From: Neisseriales bacterium
Lineage (GTDB): Bacteria; Pseudomonadota; Gammaproteobacteria; Burkholderiales; UBA11063
NCBI GenBank assembly: GCA_008017145.1
Contig: SSGY01000018.1
Location: 1 to 16,616 of the forward strand
Length of the DNA stretch: 16,616 bases
Direction: 5' to 3'
Shown: positions 7,841 through 15,410 of the stretch, piece by piece
Numbering within the stretch: position 1 is the stretch's first letter
Layout of the letters: each line of letters opens with the position of its first letter
Made by a program: the position numbers and the translations under genes
The notes under the pieces: generated by a model
Database searches by the model: none
Told to the model about the DNA's origin: nothing
Seen by the model: the letters and a program-made list of their open reading frames with translations, nothing else

Positions 7841-8086
7841 TTATAGATTAAATTCAAATATTTCATGCTTAAGTTGCATTTTGGTTAATATTGAACGCAC
7901 AAAATCTCGTTCTGTCTTATGTGAAGGAAATTTACAATGTATCATAAATTTACTTTTTCCTTTGTAGCTAATTTTTTTAATAGGTAAGAGCTTATTACCT
8001 AGTGCCAAGAACGATTCAACTTGTCCTTTCTCACAGTTACATTTGATTATATCTGCTGGATGGTTGTTAAAAATTATGTAGTGCAT
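7841..8086 (-). CDS. Small unknown protein upstream of the LuxR-type regulator
   Basis: An 81-aa basic protein that I do not recognise. The start chosen is the ATG at 8086 (MHYIIFNN), which has GGGGA 5 nt upstream. In-frame ATGs at 8098 and 8146 would give 85 and 101 aa but lack a visible ribosome-binding site. It has no signal peptide and no membrane segment. It holds two cysteines as CNC (residues about 17-19) and one later Cys, with many Lys residues in the middle and an acidic, hydrophobic end (HEIFEFNL). It lies between the autoregulated promoter at 8196-8244 and the LuxR-type gene, so it may modulate the regulator. That is a guess from position only. Confidence 0.6.
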   Translation of the reverse strand: MHYIIFNNHPADIIKCNCEKGQVESFLALGNKLLPIKKISYKGKSKFMIHCKFPSHKTERDFVRSILTKMQLKHEIFEFNL

Positions 8087-8195
8087 ATCAATCCCCATGT
8101 TATCAAATTTTGAGTTTGTTTTTTTCACTCTATGCGGAGATCCCACTTTGTTTTATTTTGCCAGAGTGGGGCAATCCACGTTATGAGAGCGCCGT

Positions 8196-8225
8196 ATTGT
8201 ACGTCGATATTCAACATGAGTGCAA
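8196..8225 (-). promoter_or_regulatory. Promoter of the small gene and LuxR-type regulator
   Basis: On the minus strand, TTGCAC (8225-8220) is followed after 18 bp by TACAAT (8201-8196). Its -35 overlaps the CTATTG half of the inverted repeat at 8223-8244. The start would lie near 8189, giving a leader of about 100 nt to the ATG at 8086. The layout is identical to that of the promoters at 8403 and 12515. Confidence 0.5.
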
Positions 8226-8244
8226 TAGATAATTTTGTCTATTC
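8223..8244 (-). promoter_or_regulatory. Shared operator, copy 1 (regulator promoter)
   Basis: In the direction of the regulator operon it reads GAATAG-N10-CTATTG, one mismatch from a perfect 6+6 inverted repeat. The promoter-proximal half is intact. It ends 21 nt before the TACAAT box of the regulator promoter. This is the same distance as in the two other copies, so autoregulation is likely. Confidence 0.6.
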
Positions 8245-8383
8245 TGTTGCGGTTATGCCTAAATAAAAAAACTGTTGCAATAAGTAACGATGTGTGCTAT
8301 TTTATACTAATTGATGTGTGTTTTGCATCTGCGTAATTTATTAATATATTGTTATATATAAATAAAATGTGAAAATAATTTGT

Positions 8384-8405
8384 CAATAGATAAAAATATC
8401 TATTG
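8384..8405 (+). promoter_or_regulatory. Shared operator, copy 2 (842-aa lipoprotein promoter)
   Basis: CAATAG-N10-CTATTG is a perfect inverted repeat; the pairing extends to 9 bp (CAATAGATA / TATCTATTG) around AAAA. It overlaps the -35 of the promoter at 8403-8432 and is centred about 44 bp before the expected start of transcription, where LuxR-type class II activators bind. Confidence 0.65.
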
Positions 8406-8432
8406 TTAAAAATTAACCTGCCATCATACAAT
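8403..8432 (+). promoter_or_regulatory. Promoter of the 842-aa lipoprotein operon
   Basis: TTGTTA (8403-8408), an 18 bp spacer and TACAAT (8427-8432) form a weak sigma-70 promoter, as expected for an activator-dependent gene. The leader to the ATG at 8539 is about 100 nt and contains an 11 bp stem-loop (8465-8491). The rest of the divergent spacer 8147-8538 holds no gene that I can see. Confidence 0.55.
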
Positions 8433-8464
8433 CGGTGCTTAAGGTAGTAAGTGATTATTCCTAC

Positions 8465-8491
8465 TGTGACGTTCGTCTGTCGAATGTTACA
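8465..8491 (+). other. Stem-loop in the leader of the 842-aa lipoprotein mRNA
   Basis: TGTGACGTTCG pairs with CGAATGTTACA, giving 11 bp including two G-U pairs and a 5-nt loop. It lies between the predicted transcription start and the ribosome-binding site. There is no T-run, so it is not an intrinsic terminator. Its role is unknown: it could stabilise the mRNA or bind a regulator. Confidence 0.4.
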
Positions 8492-8538
8492 ATAAGTTCA
8501 TATTGAAAAGTTGTGAAATATTTAAAGGAAGAAGTAAT

Positions 8539-11067
8539 ATGAAAACACAAAAATTAAAGCCAATAGCTTGTGTGCTAGCGGTGAGTATATTTCTCGCTGG
8601 ATGTAACGGTGGACGTTCTACAGCAGATGGGGCATCTAATTCTCTACAAGCTGCTCAGGCAATTGTTAACAATAATGATGCAAATCATGCTGCATTTATT
8701 GAGCGAGTGAAAAATGCTGTAAAGGGACCTGTTAATTATGAGGTTATAAATCGTGATTTTTATACACCTAAGGATATAAAGCTTGCTTTTGATCCAAACT
8801 TGAAGAGTAATCAGTTAGCAAGTGAGAAATCTTTGAATGTGAGTGATGAAGTTAATATGGGGATAACTGTTGTTTCTGGTGCGGTTGCTTTTGTTCCTGT
8901 TGTTGGACCTATTCTATCTATAGCTGTTGCTGCTTTTGCAGGACCATTGATTGATGCTTTTACGACTCCAGAACCTGCAGCTGAATATGATCCAAATAAT
9001 ATCACTGCGCAGCTTTCACGATTACAGTCTAAGGTTACTGCACTGGAGCAGCAAATGGCTAAAACAAATAATATTTTTTATCAATCTTTAAAAGAGCAAA
9101 GCACGAATACTGTAAATAGTGCGCAACATAAACTATTTTCAGCAATGGCTCAAATATCTTATGCTCCCAATTTAAACCCAAACGCGGGTAATTGTATGTT
9201 GAGTACTTCTGACTTAGCTTACCATTATTTTGGTTATAGCGGACTTGGCTTTGATGAATTTGGTACTTCATGTAACTCTGAAACAGAGCTTGATTTTATG
9301 GGCGTAGCTAAAGATTTGGCTGCTTATTCTAGTGATCTGAGTATCAGTATCTCTGATAAACAGTCTTTTGCTGATGCTATGGTAAATATTAGTGCTGCGA
9401 AAATCGACGCTGGCTATAATGGGGATTTTTCAAAAGTAACTCAGGTTACAAATGCAAACCAAAGTGCTCTGATTCAGGTTTTAGATTCGATGTTTACGAA
9501 TCTTAAGACCCAGCTCCCAGCACAGGGAGCAGCTTCTAAAAACTATGCTGATACTATCGCTCAATATAATGCTTCATTGGTATTTATATTACAGTCTGCC
9601 TATAACTCGCTTCAAGGAGCATATGCAATTGAGCATACGAATAATTATTTGAATTTCCTTGCTGCGGTTAATGCGCTGCAAACTAATTCTAAAGCCACTA
9701 TTCCACAAATTAGTGGTTATGAAGGGATCCAGGCAATTAATTTTGAAGTTAAAAAAGTAACCACTCTTAAAGATCTAGAAGATGATTATATCAATAAAGA
9801 GAATAATTTATTGATGCTGTATACTGCACGAACAAATATTATGTTCAATACAGTCTATAAATATACGGTATCGGATAATCCGTTGACTACGAAGACGTTA
9901 CCGGCTGTACCTACTTCATATACAGTAGATGGGAAGAGCTATAAATACGAAGTAGCATTGCGTCCATACTCAGAAATGTATCCTAAACATTATACTACAC
10001 TGGATATTAGCAATCTGCCAAGGGGCGGGCTGGGAGAGTCAGGTATTTTCTATACCTTCGGTGGTTACAGCAATTATTACGTTTGTGGTTATGGAGTTAA
10101 ACCTGCAGATCTGAATGATAAAAACTGTAGTCTTTATCCTGTGGCAGAAAGTGGTTTTTATGATGGTGATCGTTTAATGTTCAAAGTAAAGCCAGGTCAA
10201 TATGCAAATTTACCAGATAATCTCAAGAATGCATCAACCATTTCAACTGATTGGTATGTAGGGGCAAGAGGTATGCCATTTAAGTTCTCTGAGTGTGAAC
10301 ATCCATCCGCGGCAACTGCATCTTTTGTTGAAAGTAATGATTCGTTCCGTTGCGATAGCTATAAGACGTGGGAACCTGCAATTACAAATACGGATGCGAT
10401 TCGTATATTTCATAATAACACAAGTCCAAATACTGAAGAATATGATATGACAAAGGATAATGATCGCGGCCTTAGTATTTATGGAGATGTGTTAAAACAA
10501 CATGTTTACACTGGAGAGGAAATAAGTAAGTGGTCAACGGTGGCGAAATTTTCTTCTGATAAGTTTTTGATTGATGGCGATACTGGTTTAAAAAGTGACA
10601 CCTTTACTCTACTGTCGACAAGTAGCGCGAGCTCATATGATAATTATGTTTTAAACAGTAAAGGGGGGACCGCTTACTCCATTAATACGAAGCTAAACGC
10701 GAACATCGGTGATGGAGGATCATATATCTTTAACGCATCTTGTCCATATGGGGTTGATAGCAAAACTGATTTTCAACGTTATGAATCTGGCAATTCAATT
10801 CAACCTAGTTATATCTCATGTAAAGTCCTTAGTCAGAACGATGATGCTGCAATATTTGAAAAATATTTAGATACTGATGAGCATAACTTACGGACACCGG
10901 CATTAATAGTCTATAACGGAAGTAAATCCTTTGTATTAAAAACATTATACGAAACCTACTACATGGATTATGCTGATTTAACGGATTCTGGTTTAGACTC
11001 AGTTAGCTTGATCACTCAGGCAATCATTCCATGTTCTGAGTATCCACAGTACTGTAAAGCTGATTAG
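8539..11067 (+). CDS. Large lipoprotein with alpha-pore-forming-toxin-like helical region
   Basis: An 842-aa lipoprotein. The start is the ATG at 8539 after AAAGGAAG; the in-frame TTG at 8503 would only add residues before the signal sequence. The lipobox LAGC puts the lipidated Cys at 22, followed by NGG. Residues about 104-142 form a Gly/Pro/Val-rich hydrophobic hairpin ending GPLIDAFTTPEP. A predicted coiled coil follows (about 155-195), then a long helical stretch to about 400. This order resembles the helical pore-forming domain of three-domain Cry toxins and other alpha-pore formers, but I cannot confirm homology. The C-terminal half (about 420-842) is Tyr/Ser/Gly-rich, with Cys residues and likely beta strands, as in a binding module. 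It is first in an operon with the propeller lipoprotein, driven by the promoter with the shared operator. Confidence 0.55.
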   Translation: MKTQKLKPIACVLAVSIFLAGCNGGRSTADGASNSLQAAQAIVNNNDANHAAFIERVKNAVKGPVNYEVINRDFYTPKDIKLAFDPNLKSNQLASEKSLNVSDEVNMGITVVSGAVAFVPVVGPILSIAVAAFAGPLIDAFTTPEPAAEYDPNNITAQLSRLQSKVTALEQQMAKTNNIFYQSLKEQSTNTVNSAQHKLFSAMAQISYAPNLNPNAGNCMLSTSDLAYHYFGYSGLGFDEFGTSCNSETELDFMGVAKDLAAYSSDLSISISDKQSFADAMVNISAAKIDAGYNGDFSKVTQVTNANQSALIQVLDSMFTNLKTQLPAQGAASKNYADTIAQYNASLVFILQSAYNSLQGAYAIEHTNNYLNFLAAVNALQTNSKATIPQISGYEGIQAINFEVKKVTTLKDLEDDYINKENNLLMLYTARTNIMFNTVYKYTVSDNPLTTKTLPAVPTSYTVDGKSYKYEVALRPYSEMYPKHYTTLDISNLPRGGLGESGIFYTFGGYSNYYVCGYGVKPADLNDKNCSLYPVAESGFYDGDRLMFKVKPGQYANLPDNLKNASTISTDWYVGARGMPFKFSECEHPSAATASFVESNDSFRCDSYKTWEPAITNTDAIRIFHNNTSPNTEEYDMTKDNDRGLSIYGDVLKQHVYTGEEISKWSTVAKFSSDKFLIDGDTGLKSDTFTLLSTSSASSYDNYVLNSKGGTAYSINTKLNANIGDGGSYIFNASCPYGVDSKTDFQRYESGNSIQPSYISCKVLSQNDDAAIFEKYLDTDEHNLRTPALIVYNGSKSFVLKTLYETYYMDYADLTDSGLDSVSLITQAIIPCSEYPQYCKAD

Positions 11068-11079
11068 TCTAATCTTTAT

Positions 11080-11112
11080 ATGAGTGAGTCTGTATTCACA
11101 TGACTCATTCAT
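11080..11112 (+). other. Intercistronic stem-loop between the lipoprotein genes
   Basis: ATGAGTGAGTC (11080-11090) pairs with GACTCATTCAT (11102-11112): 11 bp with one G-U pair and an 11-nt loop. No T-run follows, so transcription probably continues into the propeller gene. The hairpin may set relative mRNA levels of the two genes. Confidence 0.5.
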
Positions 11113-11134
11113 TACTACTCTAAGGAGAAATGAA

Positions 11135-12247
11135 GTGAATTTTAAAAATTTTACAACGGGGCTTGCTCCGTTAATCATTCTTGGGTTTGCGCTTAGTGGG
11201 TGTAATGGTGGAAGTGGAGCTTCACCAACCCCGACACCAACGCCGACTCCGACACCAACGCCTGCTCCTACTCCAGCACCACCACCAGCTGCTGCAAGGG
11301 TTCCAAATGGAGCAAGTGTTAGTACTATTGATGTTGATGTCGAAGAAAATGTAATAGCGGGGACTAATGGTGGTTATGTCTATTTGTCAAGATTGGCAAC
11401 TGAGTCATGGCAGCTTATCAACAATGTACCAGTTCCTGATAGTGGAAATATTACTAAAGCGCTGATCCAGAATGATCGGGATCTATATGTTTCAACTGCT
11501 AATGGCAATGTCTATTTGGATAAGTATGCGGTTGAATCATCAACTTGGCAGCTGATCGGGGGAAGCCCCATACCCGACAATGATGGAATTACATATATCG
11601 CGACTACTCCAACCAATGATGTAATAGCGGCAAGCTTTGCGCGTAATGTCTATAAATCTGAGTCAGGTACTGGCGTTTGGGCACCAGTTGCTGCTGGTCC
11701 AATTCCTGATGCCAATGGTACTATTAATACTATGAAAGTAAATCGTTCGGGGGAAGTTGCTGTAGGTACGAGTAATGGATTAGTCTATTTCTCGAGTAAT
11801 TACGGCGGGACAGCTTGGGTAGTTGCGGCTGGTGGGAGTGGTTTGGGGGGGACATGTCAAGCCATTGAGAATATTGGAACTCGGGTGTATGCAGGTACCA
11901 CTGGTGGTTTGGTTTATTATATTGATGTTGGTCCTAATCCGGTCATGAATTGGACTCTAGCTGGAAATGGCGCCTTGCCGGATCGTGGGCTGGTAACTGA
12001 CTTAACTGAAGATGCGGCTGGTAATCTATATGCTTCAACTGCCTATGGCTATGCTTATATGCTGGATACGGGTACTAATAGTTGGTTACAGATAGGAAAT
12101 GGTAGATTACCAATTGATTTCATGCCAAGTAGCGCAACTGCTATTGATGCGCGTGGCAGATTGTATGCCGCTAGTACTGCTGGATATGTTTTCTATACTT
12201 CTTTGAGTGCTGGCGAAAGTTGGGTTGCTGTTGCTGCTGGAAAATAA
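11135..12247 (+). CDS. Lipoprotein with Pro-Thr linker and seven-bladed beta-propeller
   Basis: A 370-aa lipoprotein. The start is the GTG at 11135, 7 nt after AAGGAG (11122-11127); an overlapping ATG at 11130 reads straight into a stop, and an earlier in-frame GTG at 11084 lies inside the intercistronic hairpin. The lipobox LSGC gives a lipidated Cys23 followed by NGG. Residues about 30-53 are a Pro-Thr/Ala spacer. The rest is made of repeats of about 40-48 residues: xxWxxxxxGxxPDxG, then a Gly/Ala strand and GxVYxS. I count six complete W-to-W units. The N-terminal half unit (ending GGYVYLS) and the C-terminal half unit (ESWVAVAAGK) would close a seventh blade. Such domains bind partners rather than catalyse. 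It is the last gene of its operon, followed by a strong terminator. Confidence 0.75.
   Translation: MNFKNFTTGLAPLIILGFALSGCNGGSGASPTPTPTPTPTPTPAPTPAPPPAAARVPNGASVSTIDVDVEENVIAGTNGGYVYLSRLATESWQLINNVPVPDSGNITKALIQNDRDLYVSTANGNVYLDKYAVESSTWQLIGGSPIPDNDGITYIATTPTNDVIAASFARNVYKSESGTGVWAPVAAGPIPDANGTINTMKVNRSGEVAVGTSNGLVYFSSNYGGTAWVVAAGGSGLGGTCQAIENIGTRVYAGTTGGLVYYIDVGPNPVMNWTLAGNGALPDRGLVTDLTEDAAGNLYASTAYGYAYMLDTGTNSWLQIGNGRLPIDFMPSSATAIDARGRLYAASTAGYVFYTSLSAGESWVAVAAGK
11226..11290 (+). repeat. Short tandem Pro-Thr coding repeat
   Basis: Imperfect tandem copies of a 6-base ACNCCN unit encode (PT)n and then PA-rich residues as the spacer between the lipid anchor and the propeller. The third bases vary, so slippage would be limited. 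Gain or loss of whole 6-base units would keep the reading frame and only change linker length. Confidence 0.7.
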
Positions 12248-12263
12248 ATCAATATTTTTTATT

Positions 12264-12288
12264 AGGTGGAATTTTTTTCCACCTTTTT
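12264..12288 (+). terminator. Intrinsic terminator after the propeller lipoprotein gene
   Basis: AGGTGGAA (12264-12271) and TTCCACCT (12277-12284) form a perfect 8 bp stem with a TTTTT loop, and the run of T continues to 12288. This is a textbook Rho-independent terminator, 17 bp after the stop codon. Confidence 0.88.
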
Positions 12289-12495
12289 GCATAAAGAGGT
12301 GCATTTTAAGACCTAGCTAGCAGTTAAGTTAGTTTTATTTGCTTAGATTGAGTATAAAAGTGTGTGGTTGGTGTTGTTTGTTGCGACTTTGGTAGGGCTT
12401 GTAATAGTCTAGTATTGCAATATTGTAGATATTTAGCGTTGTGATTTGCGCATAACTATTTGATTAATATTTATATTGTGTATTTTAAATTTTGT

Positions 12496-12517
12496 CAATA
12501 GATGATTTTAACTATTG
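12496..12517 (+). promoter_or_regulatory. Shared operator, copy 3 (MACPF-like gene promoter)
   Basis: CAATAG-N10-CTATTG is again a perfect 6+6 inverted repeat. It is preceded by TTTTGT, and the 12-base stretch TTGTCAATAGAT is identical to the copy at 8380. It ends 21 nt before the candidate -10 box TAACAT. It lies in the 497-bp spacer 12248-12744, which has no gene that I can see. Confidence 0.65.
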
Positions 12518-12544
12518 TGTGTATATGTAGTTGTTTAGTAACAT
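12515..12544 (+). promoter_or_regulatory. Promoter of the MACPF-like gene
   Basis: TTGTGT (12515-12520), an 18 bp spacer and TAACAT (12539-12544) form a weak promoter with the same layout as those at 8403 and 8225-8196. Transcription would start near 12551, leaving an unusually long leader of about 194 nt before the ATG at 12745. Confidence 0.45.
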
Positions 12545-12627
12545 TGTGTCTGGAGATTGGCTTTTTATTGTAGCTTTGTAGTTTATTTGTACAATTGGTA
12601 TTAAAGTTCGTGAGTGTTAACCCTTAT

Positions 12628-12667
12628 TACTGCTGCATATTCTTCTGTCGTATGCAGTAGTCTTTTT
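12628..12667 (+). terminator. Terminator-like hairpin in the leader of the MACPF-like gene (possible attenuator)
   Basis: TGCATA (12634-12639) pairs with TATGCA (12651-12656). TAC/GTA can extend the stem across a 3-nt bulge, and the loop is 11 nt. TCTTTTT follows at 12661-12667. It lies within the predicted leader, downstream of the operator promoter and 78 bp before the gene, so it could cause premature termination. Confidence 0.5.
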
Positions 12668-12744
12668 CCTTAGGAATCATACTTTATGAAATATCAGTTG
12701 GCACAACCAAGAAATATATAAACAATTTATAAAAGGAAATTGTA

Positions 12745-14334
12745 ATGAAAAAGAGAAAATTAATATTAACTTGCGCTTTGCTCGGGCTTTTCACTGGCGG
12801 CGTATTTGCAAGCCAGAGCCTAAGCTCTTCGTCTAAAAATAAGAGCTTACAGGGTGCTGTCAGCGAAGACTGGGCAAAACTGGGTGTTCCAACTTTGTAT
12901 GCAACAGAGATGCCAATTAGTTCAACTATCTGTATGAATACTAATGGGAATATTGAGCTTGGCGCATCACCACGCATTGAGCTGAGTTTCAGTAATGCTG
13001 CTTCTGATTCTAATATTTCCCGTGCATTAAATCTTAAATCTGATGCGTCTGGAAAAGTTTCAACTTTTGTGACAGCTGGTGCTGGTGCGGAGTTCTCTGC
13101 AGGAGCGACGGATACGGATTATACTTATAACTTAACTTATTTGTATGCCTACTCAGCAAAAGCAAGCTTAAAAACTGGTCAGGGAAATAATAATCTTGGT
13201 AGTAATGGGCAAGCTGCATTAGCTGGAGGAGATAATGCATTTTTCCAGACTTGCGGAGACTCTTTTGTTGGCGATATGGATGCTGGAGTTGTCCTTGGTG
13301 TAAATGTAGGTATTAAATTTAGTAGTAAAGAAGATAAGTTAAAATTTCTTGAAAGTGCCAATCTGACAGCAAAAGCTAAAGAAAGTGCAAATATAACGCT
13401 TAATAACGCGATAAATTATGCTGAATCATCTTTAAGTAGTAATGCAGTAGTAACCGTATCTGCGATTCAGAAGGGTGGTACACCTGATAAATTAGCCGAG
13501 ATCTTTGGAAGCACTGATTTTGCCAGTTGTTCTTCTGGGGCAATGAAAAAATGTTCTGATTTAATTACTGAGGTTAATACCTATGCAACTAGTGTTAATG
13601 ATCAAATTATGAACAACGACCGTACAATGATTGCGGATCGATTATATTATTTCAGTCCTACAATATATTCGTATTCTAGCATTGGTATTTCTGTTCCAGC
13701 TCCAAAACAATTATCTGCAGCTGCAGTAACTGCTCAAGGTAAGGTTTCTGATGCTTTAACAACCTCACAATCTCGCATTGACTTTTTAAACCATTATAAA
13801 GCTAATTCTTTACCTATTCAGCCTGATGTTAATTCGTATATTGCAGCACAGATAAAAGTTCTGAATAATCGAATTGATTATATTAAATCAAAAGCGATTG
13901 ACTGTTTTAATGCTCAAGCAGAAACATGTCCGGCAATTGTTGAAAATATAGAAGCTACCTTTAAAAATAGTACTTCTACTTACAACTTTGATAAAGACAA
14001 ATATGGACAATTGAATAACTCTTGGTCATATATTGTTGGTGGTAATCTGACTTATCTTGTGCCGATTTCTTTTGCAAATACATTTGCAACACATACTACG
14101 GACAGTAAGACAAATAACAAAATTGTACAAGCTTATCAAGCTGAAGAAAATGGTGTTTCATATATTAGCCGCTTTGATATTCCATACAAGGGGTTATTTG
14201 GAGTTGTTAAGACATATAAATGTTTGCCAGCAAGTGGGGATAATAAATTTGCAAATACGCGCACCTTTACTTGTAAAAATGGTCTAAACAGTGTTGATAT
14301 ACAATTTACAAAGCAAACAGATAGCCCACTTTAA
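12745..14334 (+). CDS. Secreted protein resembling MACPF/CDC-type pore formers
   Basis: A 529-aa protein with a signal peptide (about residues 1-22, ending FA before SQS). The start is ATG after AAAGGAAA. Residues about 125-255 recall the MACPF/CDC core: a strand with YLYAYSAKASL, then FFQTCGDSFVGDMDAG near 166-181 in the place of the family's G-T/S-H-F/V signature. A strand, a Ser/Lys/Ala-rich helical segment (about 192-230) and VVTVSAIQKGGTPDKLAEIF follow. The helical segment could correspond to the part that unfolds into membrane-spanning strands. Cys pairs occur around 169, 262-270 and 384-394. The C-terminal region is unrecognised. It heads the second unit controlled by the shared operator and is followed by two lipoproteins. 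The fold call is a visual pattern match and may be wrong. Confidence 0.5.
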   Translation: MKKRKLILTCALLGLFTGGVFASQSLSSSSKNKSLQGAVSEDWAKLGVPTLYATEMPISSTICMNTNGNIELGASPRIELSFSNAASDSNISRALNLKSDASGKVSTFVTAGAGAEFSAGATDTDYTYNLTYLYAYSAKASLKTGQGNNNLGSNGQAALAGGDNAFFQTCGDSFVGDMDAGVVLGVNVGIKFSSKEDKLKFLESANLTAKAKESANITLNNAINYAESSLSSNAVVTVSAIQKGGTPDKLAEIFGSTDFASCSSGAMKKCSDLITEVNTYATSVNDQIMNNDRTMIADRLYYFSPTIYSYSSIGISVPAPKQLSAAAVTAQGKVSDALTTSQSRIDFLNHYKANSLPIQPDVNSYIAAQIKVLNNRIDYIKSKAIDCFNAQAETCPAIVENIEATFKNSTSTYNFDKDKYGQLNNSWSYIVGGNLTYLVPISFANTFATHTTDSKTNNKIVQAYQAEENGVSYISRFDIPYKGLFGVVKTYKCLPASGDNKFANTRTFTCKNGLNSVDIQFTKQTDSPL

Positions 14335-14380
14335 TCGTTTTGGATTTAAATTGCCATTGGTAAGCAATATTCAAGCAATA

Positions 14381-14400
14381 CCGCACTGCTTGTGGTGCGG
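14381..14400 (+). terminator. Stem-loop after the MACPF-like gene (partial terminator)
   Basis: CCGCAC and GTGCGG form a 6 bp GC-rich stem with an 8-nt loop, 46 bp after the stop codon. GAATTTATTA follows, with no clean T-run, so readthrough to the next lipoprotein gene is plausible. I see no convincing separate promoter between it and the ATG at 14445. Confidence 0.5.
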
Positions 14401-14444
14401 GAATTTATTAGTAAACATTAATAAAATATAGAAAGAAGAATATT

Positions 14445-15398
14445 ATGAAAAATAACAAATTGAGTAATAGTTTAGTAGCCGGATTGATTCTATCCAGCGT
14501 TATTCTTACTGCGTGTAACGGGACAAATAGCTCGTCAGGTAGTAATAACCAGACCAATAGTGTAGATACCCAAACCATACATGGTCTTGTTTATGATCCA
14601 GCGACTAATGCGGTTCTGAGCGTAGGTCAAAATGGGAAACTGTGTAAACTTTCAGTTAAAAATATTCCTGGCAATATGACGTGTGATTTACAAGCGCCTA
14701 ACAATATTCTGGTTACATCACAAATTATTGATGATAACAAGGGGAATATTTATGCTCTAGGTACTCAGGCACAGACAGGAAATGACTTCTTGTTGACTTA
14801 TCATACAAAAGATAATACTTGGGCTGTAGCAAACATTGATATTCCTTTTACTGTAGCCTTTAATAAATTAGAGTACTACGCGGGTAATCTTTATTTAACA
14901 GATCAAAATGAATCAGGATTATATACGGTCAAGCTTGATAGCAATAAACTTGAATCCGTACCTGATTTTTATGTGCCGGGAGATGGTGATTTACTGGCGA
15001 TAGACGATAGTACTGGAACCGTTCTTTATGCATCTAGAGTAAATACCGAGTCAAATTTTGTTATGGTGACTACTTCTCAGACCTATTCCAAACAACTTAG
15101 TAGTGGTAGCAGTACTCCGTGGGCTAAGTATGGACCGGGTGATCGTAATATAAATGATTCAAGCTATGTTAAAAATACGATATATGCTTGTGCTGAGTCT
15201 GATTTTGTTTATGCAAATCATCCTGTTGGTTCTAGCAATGATTTTAGCTGGTCAAAATTTGCTAATGCGTCACAACCAGGATATTTCTCATGCGATTACC
15301 TTGCTTCAGATGGAACTAATTTGTACTATGTCGAAGGTAAGTGGATCGGTGACGAGAAATTTAGTAATAATTATGTAAATACAATAAAAGCAAACTAA
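14445..15398 (+). CDS. Lipoprotein with propeller-like repeats
   Basis: A 317-aa lipoprotein with a lipobox LTAC (lipidated Cys24) followed by NGT and a Ser/Asn/Gln-rich spacer to about residue 42. The rest shows strand repeats typical of a beta-propeller: IHGLVYDPATNAVLSVG, GNIYALGTQ, GNLYLTDQN, GTVLYASRV and GTNLYYVEG, each preceded by a variable segment. It lacks the regular W/PDxG repeats of the lipoprotein at 11135, so any relation is remote. It follows the MACPF-like gene by 110 bp, with a stem-loop in between. This is the same order, candidate toxin then propeller lipoprotein, as in the first operon. The ATG is preceded by AGAAAGAAGAA. Function unknown; surface or periplasmic binding is likely. 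Confidence 0.65.
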   Translation: MKNNKLSNSLVAGLILSSVILTACNGTNSSSGSNNQTNSVDTQTIHGLVYDPATNAVLSVGQNGKLCKLSVKNIPGNMTCDLQAPNNILVTSQIIDDNKGNIYALGTQAQTGNDFLLTYHTKDNTWAVANIDIPFTVAFNKLEYYAGNLYLTDQNESGLYTVKLDSNKLESVPDFYVPGDGDLLAIDDSTGTVLYASRVNTESNFVMVTTSQTYSKQLSSGSSTPWAKYGPGDRNINDSSYVKNTIYACAESDFVYANHPVGSSNDFSWSKFANASQPGYFSCDYLASDGTNLYYVEGKWIGDEKFSNNYVNTIKAN

Positions 15399-15410
15399 TT
15401 GCTTGAGTAT

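Noticed and set aside
8465..8491. Leader stem-loop read as an intrinsic terminator
   Set aside because: The stem has two G-U pairs and is followed by AATAAGTTC, not a T-run.
12686..12721. An 11-codon open frame (MKYQLAQPRNI) in the leader of the MACPF-like gene
   Set aside because: The possible ribosome-binding AGGA is about 10 nt away, and the peptide has no run of regulatory codons, so a leader peptide is not supported.
14057..14287. Open frame in another phase inside the MACPF-like gene
   Set aside because: It is a shadow of the main frame, without its own start signals.
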